Source: Hyphomicrobiales bacterium (lineage in GTDB: Bacteria > Pseudomonadota > Alphaproteobacteria > Rhizobiales > Methyloligellaceae). Taken from it: 49,805 nucleotides of DNA. The stretch is taken from positions 1 to 49,805 of the forward strand of contig JANQLP010000059.1 of NCBI GenBank assembly GCA_028280515.1. Reading direction: 5' to 3'. Position 1 is the stretch's first letter. Each line of letters opens with the position of its first letter. Under the pieces are notes generated by a model. That model ran no database searches. It was not told where the DNA came from and saw nothing but the letters and a program-made list of their open reading frames with translations. This document shows positions 26,521 through 34,117 of this stretch, one piece after another. The position numbers and the translations under genes were made by a program.

Positions 26521-27489
26521 CTAATCTGCAATGAGCGTTTCGACGATCCTCTGAACCGCGAGCCCGTCTTCCAGCGTTGCGACCGTCGCGGGTTCGCCGC
26601 GAAACGCTTTCGCCACCGCGCCGATGTTGCGGGCGATATCGTCTTCGCCCTCGCCGTCATCGTCCTCGGACAGCAGTGTCCAGGCCTCGCCATCGGTTTG
26701 GCTGATCTTGCCGCCACTCTGCAGCATGAAAGACTTCTCACTGGCCCAGAGCGTGTACTGGGTTCCCACGGGACCGGCGCCGCCGCAGGCTGCGTTGACC
26801 ACCGCCGGAACGCCTCCGAACGCGAGCTCCGCCACGAGCCTGATTTCCGAGCGTTGCGGATCATCGGGAAATATGGCCCGGTGCGAGACGATTTTGCCTT
26901 CACCGAGCAGGCGGCGGGTGAGGTAGACCCAGTGCGAGATCATCTCACGCGTGAACCCGCCCTGTTCGCGGCCCGCAAGCCAGGCCGCGTGTGCCTGAAA
27001 GTCCCGCGGCCATTTTGTGAGATGGATGAAGATATCCACGCCGGTTACGTCGCCGGTGGTGCCTGATCGTATCTGGCTTTCCAGGTAGGTGCTGCCGCGG
27101 GCGGCCGTGTGATTGAAGTTGATCGCATTCGGCACCCTTCGCTGTGCGACAAGCTCGACGAGCGCTTCGGACTCCGCAACGTCGATCCCCAGCGGCTTCT
27201 CGCAGAAGATGCACTTGCCCGCTTCCGCCGTCGCACGTGCATAAGGAATATGGGATGTGGGCGGGCTGGCGATATAGATCGCCGTCGTTTCGGAATGAGA
27301 TATCACGTCATCAGCGCTGTCCGCGATTTGAACGTTCGGGTGTGCGTCCTTCACGCGGGCACGGGCTGCCGGGTCCGGATCCCAAGCGCAGACAACCTCA
27401 TAGTCGTCATGCGCTTCCATGCTTGCCAGCGTGACGTGTCCGATCGCGCCAAGGCCGATGATGCCCGTTTTGTGCGGTAAATGCGACAT
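26521..27489 (-). CDS. Gfo/Idh/MocA-family oxidoreductase, copy 2
   Basis: 322 residues. The Rossmann segment is GIIGLGAIGHVTLASM and the EKP signature is FCEKPLGIDVA. It is a paralogue of the 19634-20599 product: both carry YIASPP-SH, a WPRD block and GGFTRE-SH-VYLT. It has an acidic insert near residue 275 (EDDDGEGEDD) that copy 1 lacks. ATG 27489 opens directly on the nucleotide-binding strand. It faces the transporter operon tail to tail. The two copies may catalyse successive or stereospecific steps on the transported compound (inference). Reaction and cofactor preference are not readable. Confidence 0.88.
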   Translation of the reverse strand: MSHLPHKTGIIGLGAIGHVTLASMEAHDDYEVVCAWDPDPAARARVKDAHPNVQIADSADDVISHSETTAIYIASPPTSHIPYARATAEAGKCIFCEKPLGIDVAESEALVELVAQRRVPNAINFNHTAARGSTYLESQIRSGTTGDVTGVDIFIHLTKWPRDFQAHAAWLAGREQGGFTREMISHWVYLTRRLLGEGKIVSHRAIFPDDPQRSEIRLVAELAFGGVPAVVNAACGGAGPVGTQYTLWASEKSFMLQSGGKISQTDGEAWTLLSEDDDGEGEDDIARNIGAVAKAFRGEPATVATLEDGLAVQRIVETLIAD

Positions 27490-27590
27490 GCGGTCAGGCC
27501 CCCTTCGCCCGGACGCACCTTAGGCTCGGGCCGGGTTGGCAACAACCGACCGCCGGAAAAACTGCTTTGCTCAGGGGCGCGCTGCGGGCG

Positions 27591-27902
27591 CTAGTAGCAA
27601 ACCGTCGATTTCGCTTTGCAGTTGCGATGCGGCAGCATGTACTTGATGAACCAGTCGCCGCACTTGATGTGGAATTTGCCGTATCGCACCCGCTTGATGT
27701 TGTTTTCTTTCTGCCACTGCTCGACGTACCAGATCAGCTTGTTCTTGACGGTCCCTTCCGTGCCGTCGGCATAGAAGAAGTCCGTACCGTTGTGGCTGGC
27801 GTGGAACGTCTTGCACCGGGCCTGGGCGGATTCGGGCGCCGCGCCGAGTGACAAAAACAGGGTGGCCGCCCCAACAGCGGCAAGAAAAGACAGTTTCCGC
27901 AT
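27591..27902 (-). CDS. unrecognised small secreted four-cysteine protein, copy B
   Basis: 103 residues: a signal peptide (about 1-28, ending near ESAQA) and a basic mature part of about 74 residues with four cysteines, C30 near the mature N-terminus and three in the last third. Conserved blocks shared with the next gene are HNGTDFFYADG and KCGDWFIKYMLPH. GAGGAGG precedes ATG 27902. It lies 49 bases downstream of its paralogue and is probably co-transcribed. I do not recognise the family. The paired cysteines, basic charge and export signal suggest a disulfide-stabilised periplasmic or secreted protein; binding, inhibitor or toxin-like functions are all open. Confidence 0.75.
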   Translation of the reverse strand: MRKLSFLAAVGAATLFLSLGAAPESAQARCKTFHASHNGTDFFYADGTEGTVKNKLIWYVEQWQKENNIKRVRYGKFHIKCGDWFIKYMLPHRNCKAKSTVCY

Positions 27903-27951
27903 CCTTACAACCTCCTCAACAAACTCACGGAGCTTTCAATCCGCCCGAGGG

Positions 27952-28251
27952 TCAGTAACAGACCTTCGCCCTGGCGATACAGTGCTTATGCGGGAGCATG
28001 TATTTGATGAACCAGTCACCGCATTTTGTCTTCGTCCGGTAGACCTTGGCGCGCCGGATGCCCTTGGCGGCCTTCCAGTTCTTGATATACCCGTTCAGCT
28101 TGTACTCGGCCGTACCGGCGGCACCATCGGCGTAAAAAAAGTCGGTCCCGTTGTGGGTCGCCTTGAACCATCTGCATGCCGCCTCTGCCGGGTCCGAACC
28201 CATTGTCATGGCGATAAACACGGCAAGGCAGGCCCCTCGCAAAACTCGCAT
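27952..28251 (-). CDS. unrecognised small secreted four-cysteine protein, copy A
   Basis: 99 residues with an export signal (about 1-24, ending DPAEA) and a mature part that aligns without gaps to the neighbouring gene's product: 40 of 74 positions are identical by hand count, including all four cysteines, HNGTDFFYADG and KCGDWFIKYMLPH. GAGGAG touches ATG 28251 directly, which is too close for good initiation. TTG at codon 4 (28242) has better spacing and would leave the signal peptide intact, so the true start may be there. Upstream, TAGAAT with GTGACT 18 bases before it is a plausible promoter on this strand. Function unknown. Confidence 0.73.
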   Translation of the reverse strand: MRVLRGACLAVFIAMTMGSDPAEAACRWFKATHNGTDFFYADGAAGTAEYKLNGYIKNWKAAKGIRRAKVYRTKTKCGDWFIKYMLPHKHCIARAKVCY

Positions 28252-28395
28252 CTCCTCAGTCCCCTGAAAGCGGATTGTGCGAAGAATTCTATTACCCGGG
28301 CCTGAGAAGAGTCACGGGGTGGGCCGATTGAAATTCGCAATTTCTCGCGTGCTGTTGCGTTTGGACAACAGGTGTCGCAATCCTCGCCAAGTCTT

Positions 28396-30108
28396 TTAAT
28401 TCTTTACGAGAAAATCGAAATCGCACCCTCTGTCGGCCTGCAGAATCGTGTTCTCGAGGAGATGCGCGTATCCGCGTTCGGGCGCTTTGCGCGGCGGTTT
28501 CCTGTCCCGCCGTGCGGTGCGTTCGGCGAGTTCGGCCTCGTCCAAATCCACGTCAAGACGGCGGTTCGGAATATCCAGCGTGATGGTGTCGCCGGTTTCG
28601 ATGAGGCTGAGTGGTCCGCCAATGGCTGCCTCCGGCGTGACATGGAGGACGATCGAGCCGAATGCAGTACCACTCATGCGTGCATCGGAAATCCGCACCA
28701 TATCCTTGACGCCGGCCTGGGCGAGTTTTTTCGGAATGGGCAGGTAGCCCGCCTCGGGCATGCCGGGCGCGCCGACAGGCCCTTCATTGCGCATCACCAG
28801 GATATCGTCCCTGGTCACGTCGAGGTCGGGGTCGTCGATCCGCGCCGCGAGATCCTGCACCGAGTCGAATACGACCGCCTTGCCGGTGTGAACCCGGAGT
28901 GCATCCGAAGATGCGCTCTGTTTGATGATGGCGCCGCCGGGCGCGATATTGCCCCGGAGCACCGCGAGGCCACCCTCGCTCGACAGTGGATCGTTCAGCG
29001 GCCTCACGACAGACTGGTCCCACTCCGGAGAGGCATCGAGGACCTGTTGCAGCGTTTCGCCGGTCACGGTCGTCTGCTCCATGTCGAGCAGAGGTGCAAG
29101 CGTACGCAGAATGGTCGCGAACCCGCCCGCTTCATGGAGTTCCTGCATGTAGTGTTCGCCCGAGGGTTTGAGATCGACGATCACCGGCGTCTCCCGGCTG
29201 AGCTCGTCGACCCGGTCCAGAGAAACGTCGATACCGAGCCGCCCGGCCATGGCAGTGACGTGGATGAGCGCATTGGTCGAGCCGCCGATGGCAAGCAGGA
29301 CACGCAAAGCGTTCTCAATCGACTGCCGTGTGATGATCTTGTCGAGGGTCAGACCGGACCCGGCCAGTGCGACCGCCCGCATGCCCGTTTGTTCCGCATG
29401 GCGGAGCCGCTGGGACATAACGGCGGGAATGGAGCCGCCCCCGGGGAGCATCACCCCAAGCGCTTCCGACATCAGCGCCATGGTGCTGGCCGTGCCCATG
29501 ACCATGCAGGTGCCGGGCGTCGGTCCGAGCTGGTCGGTGATGTCGGGAAGCTGTTGCTCCTCGATTTCACCGGCACGGAACCGCGCCCAGAAGTGTCGGC
29601 AGTCCGTGCAGGCGCCGACCCGCTGCCCCTGATACGAACCTGTCAGCATGGGTCCGGTTACCTCGAGAATGGCCGGTGTGCCGGCACTTGCCGCACCCAT
29701 CAGCAGGGCCGGCACGGTCTTGTCGCACCCTCCGATCAGGACCACCGCATCCATCGGCTGGGCACGGATCATTTCCTCCGTGTCCATGGACATCAGGTTC
29801 CGCAGATACATGGACGTGGGATAGGTGAAGGACTCGTGCAGGCTGATGACCGGAAACTCGAACGGCAGGCCGCCGGCAAGCATCACGCCCCGCTTCACCG
29901 CCTCCATGAGCTTGGGCACTGTGGCATGGCACGAATTGTAGGCCGAATAGGTGTTGACGATGCCGATGATCGGCCGGTTTAGGGCGTCATCGGTGTAGCC
30001 CATGGATTTCAGAAAGACCGTTCTGAGATACCTGGAGAACGCATCGTCTCCGTAGCTGATGAGCTTGTCGTCAAATCCACCTGGTTTTGAAGTCTTCTTG
30101 CGGGACAT
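28396..30108 (-). CDS. IlvD/Edd-family dehydratase, sugar-acid type
   Basis: 570 residues. Three cysteines, C60 (NSCHATVP), C128 (GGCDKT) and C201 (PGTCMVMG), fall at the positions that bind the iron-sulfur cluster in the family; the spacing matches the pentonate/L-arabinonate dehydratase branch almost exactly. These enzymes remove water from aldonic acids to give 2-keto-3-deoxy acids; the related IlvD makes branched-chain keto acids. ATG 30108 has AAGG upstream; the frame is open to 30231 without protein-like content. The N-terminal DAFSRYLRTVFLKSMGYTDDAL also fits the sugar-acid branch. Sugar-acid use is more likely than amino-acid synthesis, but the substrate is unproven. Confidence 0.88.
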   Translation of the reverse strand: MSRKKTSKPGGFDDKLISYGDDAFSRYLRTVFLKSMGYTDDALNRPIIGIVNTYSAYNSCHATVPKLMEAVKRGVMLAGGLPFEFPVISLHESFTYPTSMYLRNLMSMDTEEMIRAQPMDAVVLIGGCDKTVPALLMGAASAGTPAILEVTGPMLTGSYQGQRVGACTDCRHFWARFRAGEIEEQQLPDITDQLGPTPGTCMVMGTASTMALMSEALGVMLPGGGSIPAVMSQRLRHAEQTGMRAVALAGSGLTLDKIITRQSIENALRVLLAIGGSTNALIHVTAMAGRLGIDVSLDRVDELSRETPVIVDLKPSGEHYMQELHEAGGFATILRTLAPLLDMEQTTVTGETLQQVLDASPEWDQSVVRPLNDPLSSEGGLAVLRGNIAPGGAIIKQSASSDALRVHTGKAVVFDSVQDLAARIDDPDLDVTRDDILVMRNEGPVGAPGMPEAGYLPIPKKLAQAGVKDMVRISDARMSGTAFGSIVLHVTPEAAIGGPLSLIETGDTITLDIPNRRLDVDLDEAELAERTARRDRKPPRKAPERGYAHLLENTILQADRGCDFDFLVKN

Positions 30109-30239
30109 GATTTCAGCCTTTCGCGCGCCTGGTTTTGTCAGATCGGCAGGGATGGCGGAGCTTCGCCGGTGCCGGGCTTGGGTTTTACATGGCGGCGCCC
30201 GAAAACTCCAATCGGCGCGGCTCTTGCGCACGGCCGCGT

Positions 30240-30263
30240 TTCCGGCGACAAGAACCGCCGGAA
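30240..30263. other. 8-bp inverted repeat in a divergent intergenic region
   Basis: TTCCGGCG (30240-30247) and CGCCGGAA (30256-30263) flank an eight-base spacer. They lie in the 200-base gap between the divergent dehydratase gene (start 30108) and the monooxygenase gene (start 30309). A second small hairpin, GCCGCT-CA-AGCGGC, follows at 30264-30277. It may be an operator or a leader structure; nothing else is evident in the gap. Confidence 0.35.
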
Positions 30264-30308
30264 GCCGCTCAAGCGGCCAGGCGACACCGTGTGCGGGAGG
30301 AGTTGTTC

Positions 30309-30593
30309 ATGATTGCAGTGATTGTCGATTTCGAAGCGAGCCCGGGAAAAGCGGATGAGTTGCGCGCAGCGCTCCAAACCCAGGCCCGCAATTCGCTTGA
30401 GAAGGAGGCGGGGTGCAGGCACTTCGATGTATGCCAGGACTCAGAGGATCCGCACGTCTTCTTCCTTTACGAGCTGTATGACGATGCCGCGGCCGTCGAG
30501 GCGCATGGGCAGACCGAGCACTATGCCGCGTTTCGCGCCACCATCGATCCTCTGCTGAAGACCCGGGTTCGCCGGGAACTGGCGCGCCTCTAG
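30309..30593 (+). CDS. ABM-domain monooxygenase (YgiN-like)
   Basis: 94 residues, a complete antibiotic-biosynthesis-monooxygenase fold. It begins MIAVIVDFEASPGKADELRAAL, then the conserved EAGCRHFDVCQD and FFLYELYDDAAAVEAH--TEHYAAF. Such dimeric ferredoxin-like proteins act on quinols or polyketide-like phenols, or serve as stress enzymes. ATG 30309 has GGGAGGAG; the frame open upstream is not coding. It is divergent from the dehydratase gene. Its stop codon overlaps the convergent GIY-YIG gene stop in one CTAG. Confidence 0.88.
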   Translation: MIAVIVDFEASPGKADELRAALQTQARNSLEKEAGCRHFDVCQDSEDPHVFFLYELYDDAAAVEAHGQTEHYAAFRATIDPLLKTRVRRELARL

Positions 30594-31063
30594 CCGGTCC
30601 GCCGCCACATCAGCAGATGCGCCGTACAGTGTTTGCAGTCGCTGCTGCCGAAGCCGGGATGCGTCGCGACAAACCGGCCTGAGGCGGTAAGATCGGACAC
30701 CAGGTCGCATTCCGTCCGATCCGGCAAAGGGGCCGCCCAGATTCGGGTTCCTTTCCGTGTGGTCACCTGATCGATATGCCAGTGAACGGCCTTGTCCTGG
30801 CGCATATGCCGGGCAAGGCGTGCGCGGATGCCGCCGGGCCCGCGCGCGGACCCGGCATAGATGTACCACCCCGCAGAAAGGACGTCGCGACCGCGTCGTG
30901 GCCGGCTGAGAGCGAGTGTATCTGGAACGTCAAGAATGAGGGCGTAGGCGCCGGTCACGGCGGGAAGGCCGACGATCTGATCGGGCTGGCACAAAGGCGC
31001 TGTTCCGATGGCGGCGTCGAGGTCGCGGAGCAGGAGTTCGGGTGGCAGGCGTTGTCCGGTCAT
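30590..31063 (-). CDS. GIY-YIG/DUF123 nuclease-like protein
   Basis: 157 residues matching the DUF123 (COG1833) branch of the GIY-YIG superfamily. GAYALIL takes the place of GIY, WYIYAGSA the place of YIG, followed by the basic helix GIRARLARH and HWHIDQ. The C-terminus has PGFGSSDCKHCTAHLL, with Cys/His residues typical of this branch. The family is assumed to be nucleases, often fused to endonuclease III in archaea; function in bacteria is unknown. ATG 31063 is the chosen start. The 145-base gap to the next rightward gene should hold two divergent promoters. Confidence 0.85.
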   Translation of the reverse strand: MTGQRLPPELLLRDLDAAIGTAPLCQPDQIVGLPAVTGAYALILDVPDTLALSRPRRGRDVLSAGWYIYAGSARGPGGIRARLARHMRQDKAVHWHIDQVTTRKGTRIWAAPLPDRTECDLVSDLTASGRFVATHPGFGSSDCKHCTAHLLMWRRTG

Positions 31064-31208
31064 GAGTGTCGGGCGTTGGCGGATTTGTTTGGATTTCTGC
31101 TAACCTTATGAATTTAAATGCGAAATCGTTCCATATTTCGAGCCACTGCTTGTGTTATCGTTTAACAGATGCCATATCCATCGAGGTTTGCCAAAGGATC
31201 CAGAGGTG

Positions 31209-32531
31209 ATGACGGCAAAGGCCACAGACATCGTTAGGACCAATAATGCCGGTGCGGTTGCGGCGCGGGGGCGCGCGGCCAGGCGTCTGTCCCGTCGCGG
31301 CAAGGTCAAGGTGCGTAAGCTGGGCCCGGTTGCGGCCTTCACGCGGCCCATCGGGATAACGGTTGCCCTGATGCTGGCGGCCTACGGTCTCGCATCTCTC
31401 GGAACCACGTTCTGGAAATCCTACCAGCGCCATCTGGATTACACGGTGGCCACGCACCCGGACCGCAGTCTGTTCGAGGTTCTTGTCGGCCCGTCTCTGC
31501 CGGAGGATGCGGTCGATCTCGTCGTCAAGGATATTGACGGCAAGATACGCCGGGTCGCCGCATCGAAGTCGGAAACCGACACATTCGTCAATGAGACCAT
31601 CCTGATGCTCGACGACGAGCGTGACCGGATCAAGCAGGCCGCGGGCGCCGATATCGACCGGCTGTTCGAAACGGCCTTTTCGGACAGGGAACAGGTCATC
31701 GACGCTTACGCCGACTGGTTTTTCGAGTGGAAGCGTTCCTACATTGTCCTGAAGGAATCGCTGACCTCGGCAGCAATGCGCTTCGTGGAAGCGGGCGAGT
31801 ATGAGAGCCTCAGCGAAGCGGTCGAACGCGACCTCCAGGACTATTTCATGCGCCATTACATGGATCAGGTGCTCAAGCCCGACCTGCGTGACGCAAAGAT
31901 CACCGACGGTCTTGAGGTTCTCGTGCGGCGTTCGCATGAGAGCTATCGCCGCGTGATCGCCAACGGCGACATGCGCCTGCAACTCTTTCTCGCCAAGCAC
32001 ACGAGACACCTGGCCGATATTCCGGCGGACAGGAAGCTGACCAACACGAAACTCGATTGGGACGCTCAGAAATGGAAGGCGCCGACCTACCTCATGGAGG
32101 ACCGGGCGTTTGACGGTATTGCCGGTCTTGGCATTGCCGCGGGCAGCGGCACGGTCGGCGGGCTCGTTCTCGGGCCGGCGATGAACCGCGTTATGGCGCG
32201 GACGGTCGGCACGTTGTCGCGGCGCTTTGTTGCGTCGGCCGGCACGCGGCTCGCCTTCGCGCAACAGGGCGCGGTCGCCGGGACGGCGGTGCAGCCGGTT
32301 GGCGGGCAAGTGGTCGGCGCGGTTGCCGGGCTGGTTGTCGGGGTCGCCGCAGATTACTTCATCAACGAAGTGCAGGAAGAGTTCAACCGCGACACCTTCG
32401 TGGCCTCGAACCGCGAAGCCCTCGATACGACGGTCAACGGGTGGAAATCGAAGCTCACCGCCAACGTGCACGCGGCGGTCGACCGCTGGTTCGATGACGC
32501 GCGCAAGGGGGTCGTGCTGGCGAGGAACTAG
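31209..32531 (+). CDS. unrecognised membrane-anchored protein with glycine-rich C-terminal helices
   Basis: 440 residues, not recognised. Residues 1-45 are strongly basic, then one membrane helix at about 48-68 (GITVALMLAAYGLASLGTTFW). A long charged, helical middle section runs from about 100 to 290, rich in Asp, Glu and Arg (FVNETILMLDDERDRIKQA; EAVERDLQDYFMRHYMDQVL). Two glycine/alanine-rich hydrophobic segments lie near 305-335 and 365-395, followed by a charged tail. It looks like a bitopic or hairpin-anchored protein with a large soluble helical domain. ATG 31209 has AGAGG upstream. Its stop shares CTAG with the convergent sodium-channel gene. No function is proposed. Confidence 0.82.
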   Translation: MTAKATDIVRTNNAGAVAARGRAARRLSRRGKVKVRKLGPVAAFTRPIGITVALMLAAYGLASLGTTFWKSYQRHLDYTVATHPDRSLFEVLVGPSLPEDAVDLVVKDIDGKIRRVAASKSETDTFVNETILMLDDERDRIKQAAGADIDRLFETAFSDREQVIDAYADWFFEWKRSYIVLKESLTSAAMRFVEAGEYESLSEAVERDLQDYFMRHYMDQVLKPDLRDAKITDGLEVLVRRSHESYRRVIANGDMRLQLFLAKHTRHLADIPADRKLTNTKLDWDAQKWKAPTYLMEDRAFDGIAGLGIAAGSGTVGGLVLGPAMNRVMARTVGTLSRRFVASAGTRLAFAQQGAVAGTAVQPVGGQVVGAVAGLVVGVAADYFINEVQEEFNRDTFVASNREALDTTVNGWKSKLTANVHAAVDRWFDDARKGVVLARN

Positions 32532-33364
32532 CCTGTCTTGCTCGCCTCGCGGGCGCGCATGCTCTTGACCTCTTTGCGCAGCGCACGGACCTCTTCCAGA
32601 ATCTCATCCAGTTCGGCCTTGGTGGATGCCTGTTCCTCCGCGGCCTCCGCCTCGTGCTGGGTCTGCATCGCGTCGACGATGATACCGATGAACAGGTTGA
32701 GCACCGTGAAACTCGTGATCAGAATGAAGGGCACGAAGAACGCCCATGCCCAGCTGTGAGTTTCCATGACGGGGCGTACGATACCCATCGACCAGCTTTC
32801 AAGGGTCATGATCTGAAACAGCGAGTAGGCCGACTCGCCAATCGTACCGAACCATTGCGGAAAATCGGCGCCGAACAGTTTCGTGGCCATAACCGAGAAC
32901 ACATAGAACACCAGCCCGAGAAGGGCGACGATGGACCCCATTCCCGGAATGGCGTGGAGCAGGCCGCCGACGACACGGCGCATCGACTTGATCGCCGAGA
33001 TCAGGCGCAAGGCCCGGACGATACGCAGGGCGCGCAACACCGAGAGGTTGCCGCTCGCGGGGATGAGCGCGATCGCCACGACGCTGAAGTCGAAGAGGCT
33101 CCAGGGATCGCGCCAGAACTTCGCGCCGTGGACAATCATCCTCACGGCCAACTCGACCACGAAGATGCCGAGAATGATCTGGTCGGCCATCTTCAGCGCC
33201 GGCCCGGCGGCCACCATTGCCGACTTGCTGGTCTCGAGGCCCAGTATGATCGCGTTCAGAACGATCAGCAGCATGATCGTGCGCTCGGTCCGGGGATCTT
33301 CGATGATCGGTCCGAGGCGCATGCGAAGCGAGGCGAGAAGGGTCGTGTCGGAAGCTTGGGTCAT
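32528..33364 (-). CDS. voltage-gated sodium channel, NaChBac/NavAb type
   Basis: A 278-residue single-domain six-helix channel; four copies form the pore. The voltage sensor S4 carries arginines at 111, 114, 117 and 120 in three-residue spacing (LRALRIVRALR). The selectivity filter at 187-193 is TLESWSM, the same as in NavAb, indicating sodium selectivity. S6 is VPFILITSFTVLNLFIGIIV (211-230). A C-terminal four-helix-bundle/coiled-coil segment follows from about 240 to 270 (EAEAAEEQASTKAELDEILEEVR). ATG 33364 is chosen because residue 11 onward is the S0/S1 region; the ribosome site is weak. Such channels occur in marine and alkaliphilic bacteria and affect motility, pH and excitability. The family assignment is firm. 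Confidence 0.96.
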   Translation of the reverse strand: MTQASDTTLLASLRMRLGPIIEDPRTERTIMLLIVLNAIILGLETSKSAMVAAGPALKMADQIILGIFVVELAVRMIVHGAKFWRDPWSLFDFSVVAIALIPASGNLSVLRALRIVRALRLISAIKSMRRVVGGLLHAIPGMGSIVALLGLVFYVFSVMATKLFGADFPQWFGTIGESAYSLFQIMTLESWSMGIVRPVMETHSWAWAFFVPFILITSFTVLNLFIGIIVDAMQTQHEAEAAEEQASTKAELDEILEEVRALRKEVKSMRAREASKTG

Positions 33365-33547
33365 ATCTGCGTTTGGAAACGTTTGGCGCCGAACTGGATG
33401 GCAAGGTCCGTCGCTCCGTAAAGTAATATCGGCGTACCTGCCATTCCACCCCCGCAATGTCCACTGCAGCGGAACATTTCTCGTGCGGGCTGTTTCAATA
33501 GTGTTAGACTAGGTTGCAAGCGAAAGTTTGCCGTCGTGCAGGGCAAC

Positions 33548-34117
33548 ATGACGAAGTCGGAAAAGAAGATCGATCAGCCAGCACCCGCCACGTCGCTTCG
33601 TGAGGCTATTCATCTCGCTCGCGTTCAGGAAGCAGAGGACCTCGACAAATCGGTGGATCGCCGCAGTGTCGAGATGGCGCGCCTTGAGGTGCTGCATGCG
33701 TCGGTTGAGTCCGTATTCGATGACATTCCCTTCGAGGATGACAGGTTCGCGCTGTCACTGGTGCCGAGCAATCCGGCGCGGTTGTGGATCGACATCATGA
33801 CATATGTGACGATGGACACGTCCGGAGAGATCTACCGGATGATCCGTAATGAAGGAACCGGGCGCAGGGTTCTGGTCGAGACCGATGATGTCGGCGTCAT
33901 GGCGGGGCGGATCACCGAGTATGTTGCCCATGAAATCGTCGCGCGCGAGCGGGATGCGTCCGGTCTGTCGTATGACCGGATTTTCACCCGCAAGAACGCC
34001 CGCAGCCGGCCATGGCTGGTTGTCGCCGCCTTCATCATCGGTGTGCTCACGGGCATCGCCGGCATCATGGCGTTTGGATTGCCGATCATCCGGTTCGGGT
34101 TGCCGTTCATCCAATAA
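33548..34117 (+). CDS. unrecognised protein with one C-terminal membrane helix
   Basis: 189 residues, not recognised. A soluble N-terminal region (about 1-150) contains helical stretches (LREAIHLARVQEAEDLDKSV), a beta-like segment with RLWIDIMTYVTMD and the block GEIYRMIRNEGTGRRVLVETDD. It ends with one hydrophobic helix at about 157-184 (WLVVAAFIIGVLTGIAGIMAF). This would place it as a tail-anchored inner-membrane protein facing the cytoplasm. ATG 33548 was preferred over GTG 33536. It is divergent from the channel gene and overlaps the convergent phosphoesterase gene by 11 bases. It may act with the channel, but only position suggests this. Confidence 0.8.
   Translation: MTKSEKKIDQPAPATSLREAIHLARVQEAEDLDKSVDRRSVEMARLEVLHASVESVFDDIPFEDDRFALSLVPSNPARLWIDIMTYVTMDTSGEIYRMIRNEGTGRRVLVETDDVGVMAGRITEYVAHEIVARERDASGLSYDRIFTRKNARSRPWLVVAAFIIGVLTGIAGIMAFGLPIIRFGLPFIQ

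Noticed and set aside
33370-33386. CGTTTGG direct repeat before the sodium-channel start
   Set aside because: Two seven-base copies three bases apart with no further copies; too weak to call an operator.
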